From positions 684,318-748,317 of the forward strand of contig NZ_JABAIL010000003.1 in NCBI RefSeq assembly GCF_012641475.1: DNA of 64,000 bases, read 5' to 3'. The stretch is from Flammeovirga agarivorans. Lineage in GTDB: Bacteria > Bacteroidota > Bacteroidia > Cytophagales > Flammeovirgaceae. Of this stretch, positions 47,946-56,820 are shown piece after piece; within the stretch, counting starts at the first letter, position 1; every line of letters starts with the position of its first letter. The notes beneath the pieces were generated by a model. The model was not told where the DNA came from, made no database searches, and was given only the letters and a program-made list of their open reading frames with translations. Made by a program: the position numbers and the translations under genes.

Positions 47946-47975
47946 GGGTGTTGCTTACGAGCGACACCCTTTTTT
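47946..47975 (+). terminator. Orphan strong terminator with UACG loop
   Basis: A 10-bp stem with one G-T pair (GGGTGTTGCT 47946-47955 with AGCGACACCC 47960-47969), loop TACG, then six T. No plus-strand coding gene ends nearby; the next plus-strand start is at 48147. It therefore probably ends a non-coding transcript. Confidence 0.85.
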
Positions 47976-48070
47976 GTGTCTTATTGCTAGCATTTGCTGA
48001 ATAATATTTAATGTAGGAGTGAATCCCTTTAAGTTACCTTTCATTAACTAGTAGAACCTATTGTTTTTAA

Positions 48071-48078
48071 TATTTTTG
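48071..48078 (+). promoter_or_regulatory. Possible -7 element for the YaaH-family gene
   Basis: TATTTTTG matches TAnnTTTG and lies 68 bp upstream of the start codon. No clear TTG is at the expected -33 position, so this is a moderate call. Confidence 0.45.
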
Positions 48079-48146
48079 CAGTCCAAAATTCTAGCCCTAT
48101 TACTCTATTAAAATAATTTTTAAACATCATTATAAATTAAATTAAT

Positions 48147-48701
48147 ATGAGAAATGGCAACCCCGCCGTTGTTGGTTTAGCTGGTTTTGGCTTAACTACT
48201 TTACTGTTACAATTCCACAATTTAGGGCTTATCGGTATTGGTCCTGTATTATCAATGGGTGTGATCTTTGGTGGATTGGCTCAGTTTATTGCTGGTTTCC
48301 AAGAACAAAAAATGGGGAACAGTTTCGGTTTTTCAGCATTCGTTTCTTACGGAGCATTTTGGATGGGCCTTTGTATCATCTGGTTGTGCAACCACTTTGG
48401 TATATATGAGTCGAGCCATACAGATGTAGGCTTCTTTCTTTTAGCTTGGATGTTATATACAGCTATTATGTTTGTGGGTAGTTTACGTATTCATACAGCA
48501 ATGGCATTTACATTTGGAACATTACTGTTAGGTTTCCTTTTCTTAGTACTTGAGCATTTTGTTTCACCTGCTTTCAAAGTGATTGCCGCTTTAGATCTTA
48601 TTGTTTGTGCCTTATCTGCTTGGTACATGATGGCTGCTGCAATTATCAATGAATTGGCCGACAAAGAAGTACTTCCATTAGGAAAGAAAATCATCAAATA
48701 A
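48147..48701 (+). CDS. GPR1/FUN34/YaaH-family acetate / small-carboxylate transporter
   Basis: 184 residues with six hydrophobic helices, matching the usual size. The family signature is at the N-terminus (GNPAVVGLAGFGLTTLLL, equivalent to NPAPLGL), and ALSAWYMMAAAIINE is at the last helix. Relatives such as E. coli SatP take up acetate and succinate with protons. Together with the nearby CstA gene it suggests a local interest in small carboxylates, though it is on the other strand. A terminator follows. Confidence 0.9.
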   Translation: MRNGNPAVVGLAGFGLTTLLLQFHNLGLIGIGPVLSMGVIFGGLAQFIAGFQEQKMGNSFGFSAFVSYGAFWMGLCIIWLCNHFGIYESSHTDVGFFLLAWMLYTAIMFVGSLRIHTAMAFTFGTLLLGFLFLVLEHFVSPAFKVIAALDLIVCALSAWYMMAAAIINELADKEVLPLGKKIIK

Positions 48702-48710
48702 TAGATATAA

Positions 48711-48748
48711 AAGAGAGCAAGTATTCAGTATTTGTTCTCTTTTTTTTT
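48711..48748 (+). terminator. Terminator after the YaaH-family gene
   Basis: A 10-bp stem with one G-T pair (AAGAGAGCAA 48711-48720 with TTGTTCTCTT 48732-48741) followed by a T-run, 9 bp after the stop codon. Confidence 0.88.
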
Positions 48749-48853
48749 ATGAATTTACCCAAAAGACTGTCAATGAGACTATTACAAAAAGTGATCTTTT
48801 AAAAAATTATAGGTTTCAAAAGGTTACAATGCTATGCGTAGTGATTGTGAGCC

Positions 48854-48884
48854 TTGTTGAGTATATCTAAACTCCCTAATTTTG
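48854..48884 (+). promoter_or_regulatory. Promoter of the beta-helix exoprotein gene
   Basis: Two overlapping TTG candidates (48854-48856 and 48857-48859) are 20 and 17 nt from TAATTTTG at 48877-48884, matching the Bacteroidota TTG / TAnnTTTG consensus. The leader to the ATG at 48987 would be about 95 nt. Confidence 0.65.
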
Positions 48885-48986
48885 TAATAATTAAAACGCA
48901 TACTTTCATCTACTTTATTCTTAAAACTACCTCACTCGTCCAAGTCCAAATGATTGGATGCAATAGCTACTTTTTAACTAAATAGC

Positions 48987-51173
48987 ATGAAAAAACTTCT
49001 ATTCTCTTTGGTGTTTATTCATCACATCTTTTCAGTTTTTGCTCAAGAATCTTTAGAAGGAGTCTATACCGTTAGTGAATCAGGAGACTTTCAAACTATA
49101 GATGATGCAGCAGAAACACTCAATCAAACTCCTTTTGGTGGTGATGTTACTTTATTAATTGATGAAGGAACACACTATGGTAATCTAATTTTAGATAGCC
49201 TAGAGTTGAATGGGTTTACATTGTCCATTACTTCTAATGGAGAAAAAGAGAATACAATTATTTATCCTTTGGAATCGGAGGATAATTACAAAACAGGTTT
49301 TTATTTTAAAAATATTTCTGGACTGAATATCTCAGACCTCATCTTTAGAAATGATTCCATTGGTGATGCACCTTTAGATAGACTAGTAATTACTAATAGT
49401 GTCATAAAAATAGACTCTTGTGATAACGTTCAGATCAACAATATTACCATAGAGTCGGATACAGTTGATGATTTACAACTTGAAATGTTTGTTTCTGCAA
49501 ATATTGCCATGGAAGGGGTCAATGAGGTGGAGATCGATTCTTGCTTTTTTGAATCAGCATTCTTTAACCTTGCTTTTTCAGACTATGACAGTTCAACCAA
49601 TATAAAAGTACAGCACTCTACTTTCCAATATTCTATTTTTGATTTAATCGGTAGAGGACAGTATGGAGGAGACTTCGAAATAAATAATAATCAGTTTTTA
49701 TCGGAAAGAATTGTCTCATCGACCAACCATATTTATCTACATGGAAGTAGTAGAGAATACCCTTCAAGAACTGGTTTTATTGGAGATGTGAAAATCACTA
49801 ATAACGCATTCAATGGGATAAACTCTTCGGGAAATACAAAGTGCATTTATCTGCAATATTTCTCTAATGCTTTAATAGAAGACAACGATATTCTAGGTGG
49901 ATATTATGCCATGTTCCTAACTTACGGTGATACAGTGTTGGTCAATAGAAATAAGATTTCCACTACCTTATATTCAGGAATTGAATGTGCAGCCAATAAT
50001 GTCTATCACATAACAAACAACACTTTTATTTCTCATAATGCCAGCTATATCATCGATGATCAGGTAACAAGAGATGAGCTGGTCATTGCGAATAATACTT
50101 TTTACAGGCAAGAGGTTCCCAATCATTCTACTTCTGGTTTTCTTCGTCTAAGAGACTTTGAAGGGGACTCATTGGCGATCGTCAATAATTTATTTGTATT
50201 AAGTGATACTATTAGTAGAGGCATACGTTTAGAATACTTCGATTTTGATATCAACTCTTCTAAATGCCTGATTGACCATAATGCTTTTATTAAGAGTAAC
50301 GATCAAGCAGAGTTACTAAGCCTTTACTCTTTCAGAAGAGTAACAGTGAATGGGGAATCAGATATCGATTCTTCATTTGTAACATTGGAAGATTGGCAAA
50401 ACTTTCAATCCAATTGTGATCAGAATACGATGGTTACTGCTGATCATAATCTTAAATATATTCCGGCTTCTTCTACAGATGGAGAATCCTTTATCAAAAC
50501 GGCAGATTTTCATCTCACCAATGGAACAACTTTCCGTAAGGGTTTATTCTATGAAGGAATCGGTACGGATATCGATGGAAATCCCCGTAGCGAATACGCG
50601 GGGGTAGACTTAGGTGCTGACCAATATTATTTAGAGCATGCGGTAGTTGCGGAAACATGTGATGAAGATCTAACCTTGTCATTTTCCCATTTGGATGAAG
50701 TAGTAGTTTCCTACACTTGGTATTTTGGTGATAGTACTACTTCCTCTGAGGTAAACCCTACGCATACTTATTCAGATTTAGGACAGTATACAGTGTCTTT
50801 GGTCGTTTGTGATAGCAGTGGCTATTGTGATAGTACTTCTTTTGTTATCAATATTGAAGACGAGGATTGTAAAGTAGAATTAGAAACCCCTCTTGCAGCT
50901 TCTCTGACAGACAAAGTATCAATTTTAGTATATCCAAATCCAACGAATGGGCCTATCCACTTTACAAGTCAATTATTAAGTGGAGATGTGGGTGCACAGT
51001 TGATCAATCTTTCTGGAGAACTGTTATTTGAAGGAATAGGAACCTTACAAGATATCAGTGTGGATTTAAGCGAGGTACTGAAATTAGTCTCGCCAGGGGT
51101 TTATATCCTAAAGGTCGATGATGAAGAGAATCATTTTACTAAGAAGATAATTGTTGGAGACAACAACAAATAA
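48987..51173 (+). CDS. T9SS-secreted parallel beta-helix protein with PKD domain
   Basis: 728 residues. Signal peptide MKKLLFSLVFIHHIFSVFAQ. Residues about 25-540 form a right-handed parallel beta-helix (pectate-lyase-like repeats; many NNxF/NNxI turns such as IEINNNQFLSER-like, VKITNNAFNGI and ITNNTFISHN). A PKD domain follows at about 550-625 (VVSYTWYFGDSTTSSEVNPT followed by HTYSDLGQYTVSLVV). The last about 85 residues are a T9SS type A sorting tail (ILVYPNPTNGPIHFTS ... GVYILKVDDEENHFTKKIIV). Likely a surface or secreted polysaccharide-binding or -degrading protein. Catalytic residues cannot be picked from the sequence. Confidence 0.87.
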   Translation: MKKLLFSLVFIHHIFSVFAQESLEGVYTVSESGDFQTIDDAAETLNQTPFGGDVTLLIDEGTHYGNLILDSLELNGFTLSITSNGEKENTIIYPLESEDNYKTGFYFKNISGLNISDLIFRNDSIGDAPLDRLVITNSVIKIDSCDNVQINNITIESDTVDDLQLEMFVSANIAMEGVNEVEIDSCFFESAFFNLAFSDYDSSTNIKVQHSTFQYSIFDLIGRGQYGGDFEINNNQFLSERIVSSTNHIYLHGSSREYPSRTGFIGDVKITNNAFNGINSSGNTKCIYLQYFSNALIEDNDILGGYYAMFLTYGDTVLVNRNKISTTLYSGIECAANNVYHITNNTFISHNASYIIDDQVTRDELVIANNTFYRQEVPNHSTSGFLRLRDFEGDSLAIVNNLFVLSDTISRGIRLEYFDFDINSSKCLIDHNAFIKSNDQAELLSLYSFRRVTVNGESDIDSSFVTLEDWQNFQSNCDQNTMVTADHNLKYIPASSTDGESFIKTADFHLTNGTTFRKGLFYEGIGTDIDGNPRSEYAGVDLGADQYYLEHAVVAETCDEDLTLSFSHLDEVVVSYTWYFGDSTTSSEVNPTHTYSDLGQYTVSLVVCDSSGYCDSTSFVINIEDEDCKVELETPLAASLTDKVSILVYPNPTNGPIHFTSQLLSGDVGAQLINLSGELLFEGIGTLQDISVDLSEVLKLVSPGVYILKVDDEENHFTKKIIVGDNNK

Positions 51174-51227
51174 TATAAATACAAAAATCTTTCTCAAAGT
51201 TTATAATCAATAGCAAATAAGACTTAG

Positions 51228-51247
51228 GCCCAGGGGATATCCTGGGC
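51228..51247. repeat. CCCAGG-family palindrome, third copy
   Basis: GCCCAGG (51228-51234) and its exact inverse CCTGGGC (51241-51247) flank GGATAT. It lies between the exoprotein and AraC genes, 55 bp after a stop codon, and is followed by a T-rich stretch, so it may also act as a terminator. Confidence 0.65.
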
Positions 51248-51335
51248 TTATTTATTTCCTATAAATGCCAACTTTATCCCCAAAGTTTTTCATCTTAGTA
51301 ATGAATTAAAGAAATAGCATTAGAGTAAGTATTCT

Positions 51336-52319
51336 ATGGAGTTGAATATTAAGGACGGTAGTGCCTTTGAGATTTTAAGTCAAGTACATGAGAAATTAGG
51401 AGGCGAATTGACGGAAAAAAAGTATGAGGTTCATAATGAATTGGTAGACATCGTCGCACATCAATTTATCTTGATTAGAGGAAGTAACATTATGGTCAAT
51501 TCAGTCAATACCAAAGAAGATCTGAATTATAATGTTATTGGAGATACTTCCGGTAGCCGCTTTATCAACTTCCGTTTTGAATATAATGCAGACCTTATCC
51601 GTAACACTTCAGACTTAAATGAAGAAGTAGACTTTCCTGTAAGTGGTATCGCCATTTATGATACTTCCTATTCTTTTAAGACCTTCAATAAAAAAGACCG
51701 ATTGAACCAATGGGTATCGCTTCGCATAGAGCGTACACAAATTAATGGCTTGTTTTATGAATTTGAACGCTATTTGGATGTGATTTTCCCAGAAGGGCAA
51801 CAGTTGGTCCGATATGATATTGTGCCTCTAGAAATGCATCTACTTCTAAAGGATATTTTTGATCTTAATTTGGATGAAAGAACACCTGTTGTCAATAGCA
51901 TTATTCTTTCTAGATTAATTGAATGCTTAGGCATCTTTTATCAACGCTCCATCGATAAACATTATAAGGCGACACATAATCTACACCCTGATGATTTAAA
52001 ACAACTGATGGAAATGAAAGATACATTGATTAATCCTTACAAACCTTTACCTTCCTTAGCCAATTTGGCTGAAGGGTATGGATATTCTTTATCAAAACTG
52101 AAGAGAGATTTCTCTAGTGTCTTTGGATCAAGTATCAAAAAGTTCCATACCGACTTACGCTTAGAGACGGCAAAACAGTTATTACAGAACGAAAATAGGA
52201 GTATCACAGAGGTATCGAGAATGGTAGGGTACAACAGTATCTCTAAGTTTTCGGCAGCATTTAAAAAGAGTTATCAGATTTCACCTAAGGAAGCATCAAC
52301 TAAATATCAGAAAAAATAA
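51336..52319 (+). CDS. AraC-family transcriptional regulator
   Basis: 327 residues. The C-terminal about 100 residues are the two-helix-turn-helix AraC DNA-binding domain (SLANLAEGYGYSLSKLKRDF followed by SSVFGSSIKKFHTDLRLETA, and SITEVSRMVGYNSISKFSAA with FKKSYQISPKE). The N-terminal about 220 residues are a poorly conserved sensor region with no recognised ligand motif. The gene is immediately upstream of the DUF1254 protein gene on the same strand (132 bp), so it may control that gene. Confidence 0.95.
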   Translation: MELNIKDGSAFEILSQVHEKLGGELTEKKYEVHNELVDIVAHQFILIRGSNIMVNSVNTKEDLNYNVIGDTSGSRFINFRFEYNADLIRNTSDLNEEVDFPVSGIAIYDTSYSFKTFNKKDRLNQWVSLRIERTQINGLFYEFERYLDVIFPEGQQLVRYDIVPLEMHLLLKDIFDLNLDERTPVVNSIILSRLIECLGIFYQRSIDKHYKATHNLHPDDLKQLMEMKDTLINPYKPLPSLANLAEGYGYSLSKLKRDFSSVFGSSIKKFHTDLRLETAKQLLQNENRSITEVSRMVGYNSISKFSAAFKKSYQISPKEASTKYQKK

Positions 52320-52451
52320 CATTTGGCTTTTTGGTATACAGTTAGAACTTTAATCACAAATTGCAACTGCTTTACCCGCGTTTTTAATTACATAAAGAAT
52401 TTAAATCAACCGATGCTTCTCAACAGAAAAATCGGTCTAGAATCAATTGTA

Positions 52452-53861
52452 ATGAGAAACAACTTAACCACCTATTTTAGTAAAAAGCTGAGTGTAATAA
52501 TGGTCAGTCTAATAGTGATCACTTCCACTTTTGCTCAAGAAAATCACAAAGAAACAGTGGCCTACAAACAAGCTTATAATTTAGCTGTACAGGCTACTAT
52601 TTATGGTTGGGCACCTGTAATGATGGATGTCGCTTTGGAGCTACAAACAGACGTTGATGCTCCCATGAATAACGGTCAGGCTCCTATCAATCAATTGGGG
52701 CCCATCACAAGACTTTGGGATTATAGAGACCGTTCTTATACTACACCCAACAACGATACTTATTATATCCAAGGTTGGGCAGACTTGGAAGATCAGCCGA
52801 TGGTGTTATATATTCCCCCAGTAAAGAACAGGTATTTTATCGAACAAATATTAGATATGTATACCGAATCTGTAGTAGACCTTTGTAATGCTACTATCGG
52901 TGAGGAGGGCGGTTACTTTATCCTTGCCAAGAGAGGAAAGGCTTTTGACAATCCGAATTATCTACCTGTATTTTATTCTAACACAAGATATATTTGGTTG
53001 GCAGGGCGACTTGGAGTAAGTGCTTCAGCAGAAGACCATAAAATTGCCCAACAATTACAAAAAGAATTTAGATTAATGCCTTTAAGTGAATACCCTAATG
53101 GTGGTGTTCAGCCAGTGCCTTTGGTTAGAAAGGGAGCACCTAAAGTGAAATTCCCTAAAGGTTTGGCATGGTTCAAACGATTTGAAAAAGTACTTTTAGA
53201 AAACTATCTGGAAGAAGACAAAAGCATCACAGATCAGTTTAAATATATAGGCATTGGTAATGGCCAAATCGATGAGCTTTCGGAGGTGCAGAAGGAGGCA
53301 CTAGTACAGGGTTTTGCAGATGGTTTTGAGATGATATTACATACTGCTCAACATACAAATACACCGGTAAATGGTTGGAATTATGAATATACAGCAGGGA
53401 AATATGGGGCAGACTATTTACAAAGAGCAGCCATTAATATGAACTCTATTGGTCTGAACTCGCCAGAAAGAGCCATGTATCCTAAACGATATTTTGATCA
53501 GAATGGAGAAGTGCTTCATGGGAAGAATGTCTATGAAATCACTTTGCCAAAAGACATGCAGGTCAATCAAGCGATGGGTGGTTTCTGGTCGATTACGATG
53601 TATGATGCTGAAGATCGTTTTATGGTAGACAATGCCATCAATAGATATAAAATTGGTTCGATGACAGAAGAGCTTGAATACAATACGGATGGGTCGCTAA
53701 CGATTTATATCTCCTATGAGCAGCCCAAGGATCCAAAGCAGTTGAAAAATTGGTTGCCTGCGCCTAATACTGACTTTATGTTGCAAGCGAGGTTTTACGA
53801 ACCAACAGAAAAAGTAGTGAATGGAGAGTTCCATTTACCACAGCTATACCTAACGAAGTAA
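52452..53861 (+). CDS. Exported DUF1254/DUF1214 protein
   Basis: 469 residues from the ATG at 52452, chosen over a TTG-started extension to 52323 because it begins with the signal peptide (MRNNLTTYFSKKLSVIMVSL, then IVITSTFAQ). DUF1254 is at about residues 45-185: YGWAPVMMDVALE, LGPITRLWDYRDRSYTTPNN, DTYYIQGWADLEDQPMVLYI. DUF1214 follows in the C-terminal half (MGGFWSITMYDAEDRFMVDN, AINRYKIGSM). The biochemical role of this family is not well known. It follows the AraC regulator gene. Confidence 0.88.
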   Translation: MRNNLTTYFSKKLSVIMVSLIVITSTFAQENHKETVAYKQAYNLAVQATIYGWAPVMMDVALELQTDVDAPMNNGQAPINQLGPITRLWDYRDRSYTTPNNDTYYIQGWADLEDQPMVLYIPPVKNRYFIEQILDMYTESVVDLCNATIGEEGGYFILAKRGKAFDNPNYLPVFYSNTRYIWLAGRLGVSASAEDHKIAQQLQKEFRLMPLSEYPNGGVQPVPLVRKGAPKVKFPKGLAWFKRFEKVLLENYLEEDKSITDQFKYIGIGNGQIDELSEVQKEALVQGFADGFEMILHTAQHTNTPVNGWNYEYTAGKYGADYLQRAAINMNSIGLNSPERAMYPKRYFDQNGEVLHGKNVYEITLPKDMQVNQAMGGFWSITMYDAEDRFMVDNAINRYKIGSMTEELEYNTDGSLTIYISYEQPKDPKQLKNWLPAPNTDFMLQARFYEPTEKVVNGEFHLPQLYLTK

Positions 53862-53864
53862 TAA

Positions 53865-53904
53865 AAAAATAGGCTATTTCCATAGATGGAGATAGCCTAT
53901 TTTT
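53865..53904. terminator. Bidirectional terminator
   Basis: A 13-bp perfect stem (AAAAATAGGCTAT 53865-53877 with ATAGCCTATTTTT 53892-53904) between the convergent DUF1254 and carbonic anhydrase genes. Confidence 0.9.
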
Positions 53905-53959
53905 AGATACCAAGATCTTGTGTGTGTAGTGTAATAAAATTCGCAGTTCCTTTCGAATC

Positions 53960-54526
53960 TTATAAGAAGTCTACTTTTCCTGAATCTAAGTTATAGTAAG
54001 CAGGAACGATTTTCACCTTACCGCTTTCTACTGCTTCAGTGATAATAGAAGATCTCTTCACTAACTCATCAGCATTTAACTCAGCATTTTTCTTCACTAC
54101 AGTGTTTACGTCAGCACCTTCACCTGAAGCTACAACTGCAGGAGTAATTTGACATAATAAGTGGTTTAAGTTGTGTCCGTTGTCACCTCCGCCTAAAGCA
54201 GCTCCTACAGCACCACAGCTTTGGTGTCCTAAAACAACAATTACAGAAGATCCTAAGTGAGCAACAGCATACTCAATAGATGCAATACTGTCTGTATTTG
54301 CAATGTTACCTGCAACACGAACTACGAATAGTTCACCTAAACCTTTGTCGAAAGCGATTTCAGGAACAACTCTAGAGTCAGCACAGCTAAGAACGATTGT
54401 ATTTGGCTCTTGACCATCTACTAAATCTGCTCTACGAACACTATCTCTAAGGTTTCCATCTGCTTTGTCTTGGACGAACTTTTCGTTACCAGCTTTTAAG
54501 CTTTCGATAATTTCCTGTTGTGTCAT
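53960..54526 (-). CDS. Beta-class carbonic anhydrase
   Basis: 188 residues, cytosolic. Interconverts carbon dioxide and bicarbonate. The zinc ligands are clear: Cys48 with the Asp50-Arg52 dyad in SCADSRVVPE, and His101 / Cys104 in GHQSCGAVGAA. The rest (FVVRVAGNIANTDSIASIEY) is the conserved core. Monocistronic and divergent from the small membrane protein gene at 54832. Confidence 0.96.
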   Translation of the reverse strand: MTQQEIIESLKAGNEKFVQDKADGNLRDSVRRADLVDGQEPNTIVLSCADSRVVPEIAFDKGLGELFVVRVAGNIANTDSIASIEYAVAHLGSSVIVVLGHQSCGAVGAALGGGDNGHNLNHLLCQITPAVVASGEGADVNTVVKKNAELNADELVKRSSIITEAVESGKVKIVPAYYNLDSGKVDFL

Positions 54527-54831
54527 ACTTAGTTTTAAGATTAAGATTGTACTTCTTGTGTAATAAATTCTTCTGAAAGATAAAGGCTAGATCTCAAAAA
54601 TAAAAAGGCAGCCATATATTTTCATTAGTATACAAATCACACTTTATTAACGGACCATAGTTCCTCGTCTATGATAAATTTTGTCTAAAATCTTCAGTGA
54701 TAACACCTTACAAAAGGTTTTGTTTATTGATAATCATTCACTTTCATTGTCTTAATTTAATTGCGCTGCACTGTGTTTTAGTGGTATCTTGCAGATTATT
54801 AATGAATTAAGCTATTTTCAACTTACGATTC
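54527..54831. other. Divergent intergenic region
   Basis: 305 bp between the carbonic anhydrase and the next gene. A GATAATCATT core near 54729 recalls half of a Fur box but the rest does not match. No RNA gene or open frame. Confidence 0.4.
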
Positions 54832-55293
54832 ATGAACACTCAACTATCAGAAAGCAGCTACAAAGAAGAGGTGAAAATCTATTATGATTCTCCTCAGAAA
54901 TTAACACAATTTTATTGTGGCGGGCTTTTCGTAATTATAGGCATACTATTGACACCTTTTAATTCAATAGACCTTATCGAATACATTTTTCCGGTAATCG
55001 TAGTCCTTTTTGGAGCATACATTACTGTGAAATCCTATATACAATGGAAAAATATTAACCCTCAATTGCTTTTCAATGAGGAAGGCATCAAGCTAAGTAA
55101 TGGTGAGATCATCCACTGGAATGAAATCTCTATTATCGAAGCGATAGAGAAGGAGGGATACATGAAAGGGAGTACTACTTTTTTAGTAATTGAAAAGATT
55201 GATGGCCAATACTTAGAGCTATCGCTCAATGATTTCAATACTACGGCAGAGGAAGTGAATAGTATACTTTATAAGTTTATTCGTGGCCTGTAG
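54832..55293 (+). CDS. Small membrane protein with PH-like domain, unknown function
   Basis: 153 residues. Two hydrophobic helices (FYCGGLFVIIGILLTPF and YIFPVIVVLFGAYITVKSYI) are followed by a soluble tail with the strand pattern LLFNEEGIKLSNGEIIHWNE and ISIIEAIE, reminiscent of the small membrane PH-like (YcxB/PH2) fold. Function unknown. It has its own terminator. Confidence 0.68.
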   Translation: MNTQLSESSYKEEVKIYYDSPQKLTQFYCGGLFVIIGILLTPFNSIDLIEYIFPVIVVLFGAYITVKSYIQWKNINPQLLFNEEGIKLSNGEIIHWNEISIIEAIEKEGYMKGSTTFLVIEKIDGQYLELSLNDFNTTAEEVNSILYKFIRGL

Positions 55294-55312
55294 CTCACCC
55301 TGTCATGAAAAT

Positions 55313-55351
55313 AAAAAATCCGAAGTAGTCATCACTGCTTCGGATTTTTTT
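55313..55351. terminator. Bidirectional terminator
   Basis: A 13-bp stem (AAAAAATCCGAAG 55313-55325 with CTTCGGATTTTTT 55338-55350), with T-run on both strands, between the two convergent genes. Confidence 0.9.
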
Positions 55352-55354
55352 ATG

Positions 55355-55990
55355 TTATAAATCTGCTTTTAACTCTTCCATATCCTTTATCATATCCTTC
55401 AGTTTTCTAAACTGAGCACCATAAACAATATTCATGTCCATATAATAAAGTTTTTTAGTGAAGAGGCAGAGTAAAACCGCACCAATTCCAAGTATAATTA
55501 ACCAATGGATTGGCATACCATAGAATAACTCTTCCGGAGCAAAATTGTCTTGGATGGTTTGTTGTAATTCCGATTGCCATACCCCCATTGTAAACAGAAT
55601 CAACAAGGCAGGGTAGACATAGCGGTAAATTTTGGTATATCCTTGAATTAGTTCTTGCAACCAATCATTAAACTGATGGATATACGTATAGCTATTGTCC
55701 GTTTTATCTAAAGAAGTGAGTTCATCTAATTTTTTCTTACCATAGTAAACAACAAACCAGAGGTGTAGTGAGATAAGTACCCCAAAAGTGAATGCTTTGA
55801 GTAGCCCACTAACGATTAGGATGGGCACAGTAAAGATCAGTATACCCCATAAGTTGATCTTAAAGTCTCGAATAAACTTATCGACAAAATTAATCGACTT
55901 CTTTTCATAGAGTGCATTTATCTTTGGAGCCACTAACGCGTCTTGGTCGATAAATCCTTTTTTCCAGATAGATTCAATTGACTTTTCCAT
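55355..55990 (-). CDS. Membrane protein translationally coupled to an ECF sigma factor
   Basis: 211 residues. Four hydrophobic helices (INLWGILIFTVPILIVSGLL, FGVLISLHLWFVVYY, YVYPALLILFTMGVW and HWLIILGIGAVLLCLF) with cytosolic N- and C-termini; the N-terminal about 45 residues are hydrophilic (SIESIWKKGFIDQDAL). Its start codon lies inside the 3' end of the sigma factor gene (17-bp overlap, different frame), so the two are made together. The position suggests a membrane-bound anti-sigma factor or regulator, but no ZAS/RsrA motif is visible. No known domain recognised. Confidence 0.8.
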   Translation of the reverse strand: MEKSIESIWKKGFIDQDALVAPKINALYEKKSINFVDKFIRDFKINLWGILIFTVPILIVSGLLKAFTFGVLISLHLWFVVYYGKKKLDELTSLDKTDNSYTYIHQFNDWLQELIQGYTKIYRYVYPALLILFTMGVWQSELQQTIQDNFAPEELFYGMPIHWLIILGIGAVLLCLFTKKLYYMDMNIVYGAQFRKLKDMIKDMEELKADL

Positions 55991-56465
55991 TTAATATCTT
56001 TTTTAATCGTTCTTTAATTCGTTTAATTCTTACCCCAATATTATTGGGGGTTACCTGAAACGTATCAGCAATTTCCTTATTACTCTTCTCCTCTAGATAG
56101 AGAAGAATAATGGCCCTGTCGATTTCGGAGAGTTGACGGATCGCATCATAAAGCATTGCAAGGTCCTCGTCAGGAAAAGCTTTACTTTCCTCATAGAGCT
56201 CTGGAGGAAGGTAATCACTAGCAAAGTTCTGAGCGTTGTTCTTTTTCTTTTTGAGTAATGTTAGGCAAACATTTAATGACAGTCTATAGACCCAAGTCGA
56301 CCAATCAGCATCTTCCTTAAAATTGTCTTTGCTTCTCCATAGTTGTAGACAAACTTCTTGGAAGTAATCTTCAAAATCCTCTTGGGAGTTGGTATATGCC
56401 CGGCATATCTTAATAATGATACCACTATGAGGCTGTATAAATGTAGTATAGAAATCACTGCTCAC
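55974..56465 (-). CDS. ECF-type RNA polymerase sigma factor
   Basis: 163 residues. Region 2 (FQEVCLQLWRSKDNFKEDAD, then WSTWVYRLSLNVCLTLLKKK) and region 4 (LSEIDRAIILLYLEEKSNKE, followed by IADTFQVTPNNIGVRIKRIK) are both present, with no extra domain. It directs RNA polymerase to a specific regulon, usually a stress or surface response. The gene overlaps the next membrane protein gene. Target promoters are unknown. Confidence 0.94.
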   Translation of the reverse strand: MSSDFYTTFIQPHSGIIIKICRAYTNSQEDFEDYFQEVCLQLWRSKDNFKEDADWSTWVYRLSLNVCLTLLKKKKNNAQNFASDYLPPELYEESKAFPDEDLAMLYDAIRQLSEIDRAIILLYLEEKSNKEIADTFQVTPNNIGVRIKRIKERLKKILNGKVN

Positions 56466-56820
56466 GTTTCTTTTTTATTTTTATTAGTGGCTTGCGTTAG
56501 GATAATATTACACCCTTCTTCAATTTTTTTCAAAAAACTTTTTTGGGTATCGAAATACTGCCCTAAAATAACGTGGTTATAGTTTGGGATTATGATCATT
56601 GCTTACAAAGAAATGACTCAACTATGATGTCTCACTACGAAATAGATATTTATTCTTTAAGTAACTCTTGGTAAAAACATTCAATATTTAGTGTCGTTTG
56701 TCAAAATATGACAAGTAATTGGCTTTATTATTCTCCTGTGACCTCAGAAAACAAGAGATGACTCTTTGGTATATCAATTGAAACATAGGGTATATAGAAT
56801 GAACCAAAACTTTTTTTATT
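56466..56820. other. Divergent intergenic region
   Basis: 355 bp between the sigma factor gene and the OmpA-like protein gene. It should contain both promoters. No clear consensus element, RNA or repeat is seen. Confidence 0.4.

Noticed and set aside
54720-54745. Fur box upstream of the gene at 54832
   Set aside because: Only about half of the 19-bp consensus matches (GATAATCATT); the other half does not, and no iron-related gene follows.
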